NCBI GenBank assembly: GCA_026770585.1
Contig: MU646397.1
Span: 504,268 to 514,717, forward strand
Direction: 5' to 3'
From: Baffinella frigidus
Taxonomy: Eukaryota > Cryptophyceae > Cryptomonadales > Baffinellaceae
Length of the DNA: 10,450 bases
The notes beneath the pieces were generated by a model. It had not been told where the DNA came from. It did not search any database and saw only the letters and a list, made by a program, of their open reading frames with translations. Within the stretch, counting starts at the first letter, position 1. Each line of letters opens with the position of its first letter. This document shows positions 9,432 through 10,450 of this stretch, piece after piece. Position numbers and translations under genes: made by a program.

Positions 9432-9683
9432 CACATGCCGGCCGTGTCGGTCTCTCGCCGCTCCGTTTTCGAAGGGCACACTAACAGGGTAACGTCCTGA
9501 AAACCGGGTAGTTGGGCCTACGGTATTGCCTACCATAGGCCGTAGGGCCCCTAGGACCTAATGATTCACAGGACCTCACCCAGGCCCCTACGGCCTACCG
9601 TAGGAAATTCCGTAGGCTTAACTACCCGGTTCTCAGGAAGTTGGCCTATGAACACCCGGGTGTGCCCACATGCCGGCCGTGTT
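9432..9683. repeat. Direct repeat of ACATGCCGGCCGTGT flanking the 144-bp element
   Basis: The 15-base motif is identical at both sites, 237 bp apart, and similarity fades quickly outside. It could be a pre-existing duplication or part of a larger composite element. Confidence 0.65.
9495..9638. mobile_element. 144-bp inverted-repeat (MITE-like) element
   Basis: Arms of about 50 bp starting TCCTGA.AACCGGGTAGTT..GCCTACGG are inverted copies with about eight mismatches, leaving a loop of roughly 40 bp. It lies between two copies of ACATGCCGGCCGTGT (9432-9446 and 9669-9683). Related CCTACGGTAGG motifs occur near 9107-9125 and 2320-2335. No coding capacity. Confidence 0.78.
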
Positions 9684-9733
9684 GGTATTTGGTATTACTG
9701 AATCTCTCTCTGAACAATAACCGTGTTCGTCAG

Positions 9734-9802
9734 AGGGCGCAGCAGCGCAAGACAGCTGTCTCGCACGCAAAAGACGCGCAAGCCACCTGGCAGCAATTCT
9801 CG
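9734..9802 (+). CDS. Candidate internal exon of the rightward gene
   Basis: A 69-nt open exon in phase 0 at both ends. The acceptor TTCGTCAG|A is preceded by a CTCTCTCTG tract, and the donor is TCTCG|GTGAGA. Encodes RAQQRKTAVSHAK and DAQATWQQFS, a charged, probably helical segment. A W-Q-Q-F motif alone does not identify a family. A copy of its 3' edge at about 9890-9908 repeats the echo pattern of FANCD2. Confidence 0.42.
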
Positions 9803-9889
9803 GTGAGAATAATCCCTAAGCACCAACGAAAATCAACCCTAAGCCCCTGAACCACAAACCACAAACCCGTGACTGTGCACCAGGCAGCG

Positions 9890-9908
9890 GGACCAGCAAA
9901 AGTTCTAG
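9890..9908 (+). pseudogene. Possible echo of the 3' edge of exon 9734-9802
   Basis: CCAGCAAAAGTTCTAG|GTGAGA resembles GGCAGCAATTCTCG|GTGAGA at the end of the candidate exon. It lies about 105 bp downstream in the same orientation. The match is short. Confidence 0.4.
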
Positions 9909-9944
9909 GTGAGACCCTGCGAGCTCTTCCACCTCACCCTGCGC

Positions 9945-9985
9945 CCCACACCCTAAACCCTAAACTCTAAACCCCAAACCCTAAG
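9945..9985. repeat. CCCTAAA-type repeat, C-rich on plus strand
   Basis: ACCCTAAACCCTAAACTCTAAACCCC and similar. It has the same polarity as the array at the right end. Confidence 0.85.
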
Positions 9986-10049
9986 GTGTATGCATTCGTG
10001 ATAACCCTCTTCGAGATACTCCTGAGAATCAACCCTCAACCACGCACCC

Positions 10050-10225
10050 TACCACCAGCCCTCCGAGGTCGCTCAAGTAGTGCTCTGGAACTATTTTTCA
10101 AAAGTTGGTTTTTGGTACAAAATGTGTCAACTTTTGACCTATGGAGGTCGGATCCGACCTCCATGGCAAGGCAAGTATAAAAGGGTTCAGGGCACAATTT
10201 GAGCCACCTCCAAGGGCTAGTGGTA
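10050..10225. mobile_element. Foldback element, copy 2, with target-site duplication
   Basis: Its ends are TACCACCAGCCCT and AGGGCTAGTGGTA. The centre is a perfect 24-bp palindrome at 10141-10164 (ATGGAGGTCGGA and its complement). CACCC flanks it on both sides (10045-10049 and 10226-10230), consistent with a 5-bp target duplication. About 176 bp, non-coding. Confidence 0.75.
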
Positions 10226-10261
10226 CACCCTGGACAAGGGAGCGGCACTCGCAGCATCTCA

Positions 10262-10450
10262 GAGCACCTAAACCCTAAACCCTGAACCTTAACCCTGAAC
10301 CCTAAACCCTGAACCCTGAACCTTCAATCCTGAACCCTAAACCCTGAACACTGAACACTGAACCCTAAACTCTAAACCCTCAATCCTAGACCCTAAACCC
10401 CAAACCCTAAACCACAAACCCCAAACCCCAAACCCCAAACCACAAACCAC
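10262..10450. repeat. Degenerate CCCTAAA/CCCTGAA array running off the right edge
   Basis: Seven-base units with TGAA and CAAA variants, ending in CCCCAAA and CCACAAA units. It is decayed and interstitial-looking and does not resemble a clean chromosome end. Confidence 0.9.

Larger units (their letters stand above)
8750..9733 (+). other. Probable intron of the rightward gene
   Basis: GTACGC to CAG, 984 nt. It contains CCCAAACCCC repeat near 8918-8945, a 22-bp palindrome (9053-9074), a foldback element (9230-9400) and a 144-bp inverted-repeat element (9495-9638). No other gene is visible. Its limits depend on the uncertain exons. Confidence 0.4.
9803..10450 (+). other. Repeat-rich end of the window, probable intron
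   Basis: Follows the donor GTGAGA. It holds C-rich CCCTAAA-type repeat (9838-9870, 9945-9985, 10262-10450) and a foldback element (10050-10225). No further exon was recognised. Confidence 0.45.

Noticed and set aside
10262-10450. A true chromosome end at the right edge
   Set aside because: The array is heavily decayed, is C-rich on the plus strand as at a left end, and similar blocks occur throughout the window, so it is interstitial.
1-10450. CRISPR array, tRNA, rRNA or bacterial operon
   Set aside because: The repeats are seven-base telomere-like units or exon fragments without regular spacers. No tRNA or rRNA landmarks or bacterial gene layout were seen.

Overview
This is a nuclear window from a eukaryote, most likely an alga or other plastid-bearing protist. 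Interstitial arrays of the plant/algal telomere-type repeat TTTAGGG and decayed variants (TTCAGGG, TTTGGGG, TTTATGG) fill the non-coding parts. Long open frames are absent and coding sequence survives only as short spliced exons. GC-rich exons, a GC-AG intron, a probable GA-AG intron and G as the first exon base at eight of nine acceptors would fit a dinoflagellate. A prasinophyte green alga or a chromerid is not excluded.

The main gene runs leftward (minus strand) from an ATG at 7796 to beyond the left edge. Ten exons (7741-7796, 7307-7493, 5982-6076, 4608-4704, 2902-2990, 1887-1938, 807-836, 630-675, 392-441, 69-101) join with matching phases at every junction into 245 codons. The translation follows, exon after exon, the N-terminal region of FANCD2, the Fanconi anaemia protein that clamps DNA with FANCI in interstrand crosslink repair. 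The family landmarks LFEKVPEYF, NQLKW and VTTKLIELI appear in the right order. No single open frame shows the gene, because six of the ten exons are shorter than 60 nt.

The most unusual structure is in the introns. Most of the larger introns contain partial copies ('echoes') of the edges of adjoining exons. Copies of the upstream exon's 3' edge with its donor lie in the intron's 5' part. Copies of the downstream exon's 5' edge with its acceptor lie in its 3' part. Exons 3, 4, 5, 7 and 9 all show this. Several echoes differ from the real exon mainly at synonymous sites.

A short gap (7797-8198), probably a shared promoter, separates FANCD2 from a rightward gene that I cannot identify. Its exons are less certain: 8199-8324 and/or 8435-8749, then 9734-9802. 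The strand of the telomere-like repeat largely flips at this gap, so both transcripts carry mainly the C-rich CCCTAAA sense.

The right 1.5 kb holds a cluster of palindromic elements: two related foldback elements (9230-9400 and 10050-10225, the latter with a CACCC target-site duplication), a 144-bp inverted-repeat element between them (9495-9638), and a shorter palindrome. The window ends in degenerate CCCTAAA repeats. No rRNA, tRNA, CRISPR or prokaryotic feature was seen.
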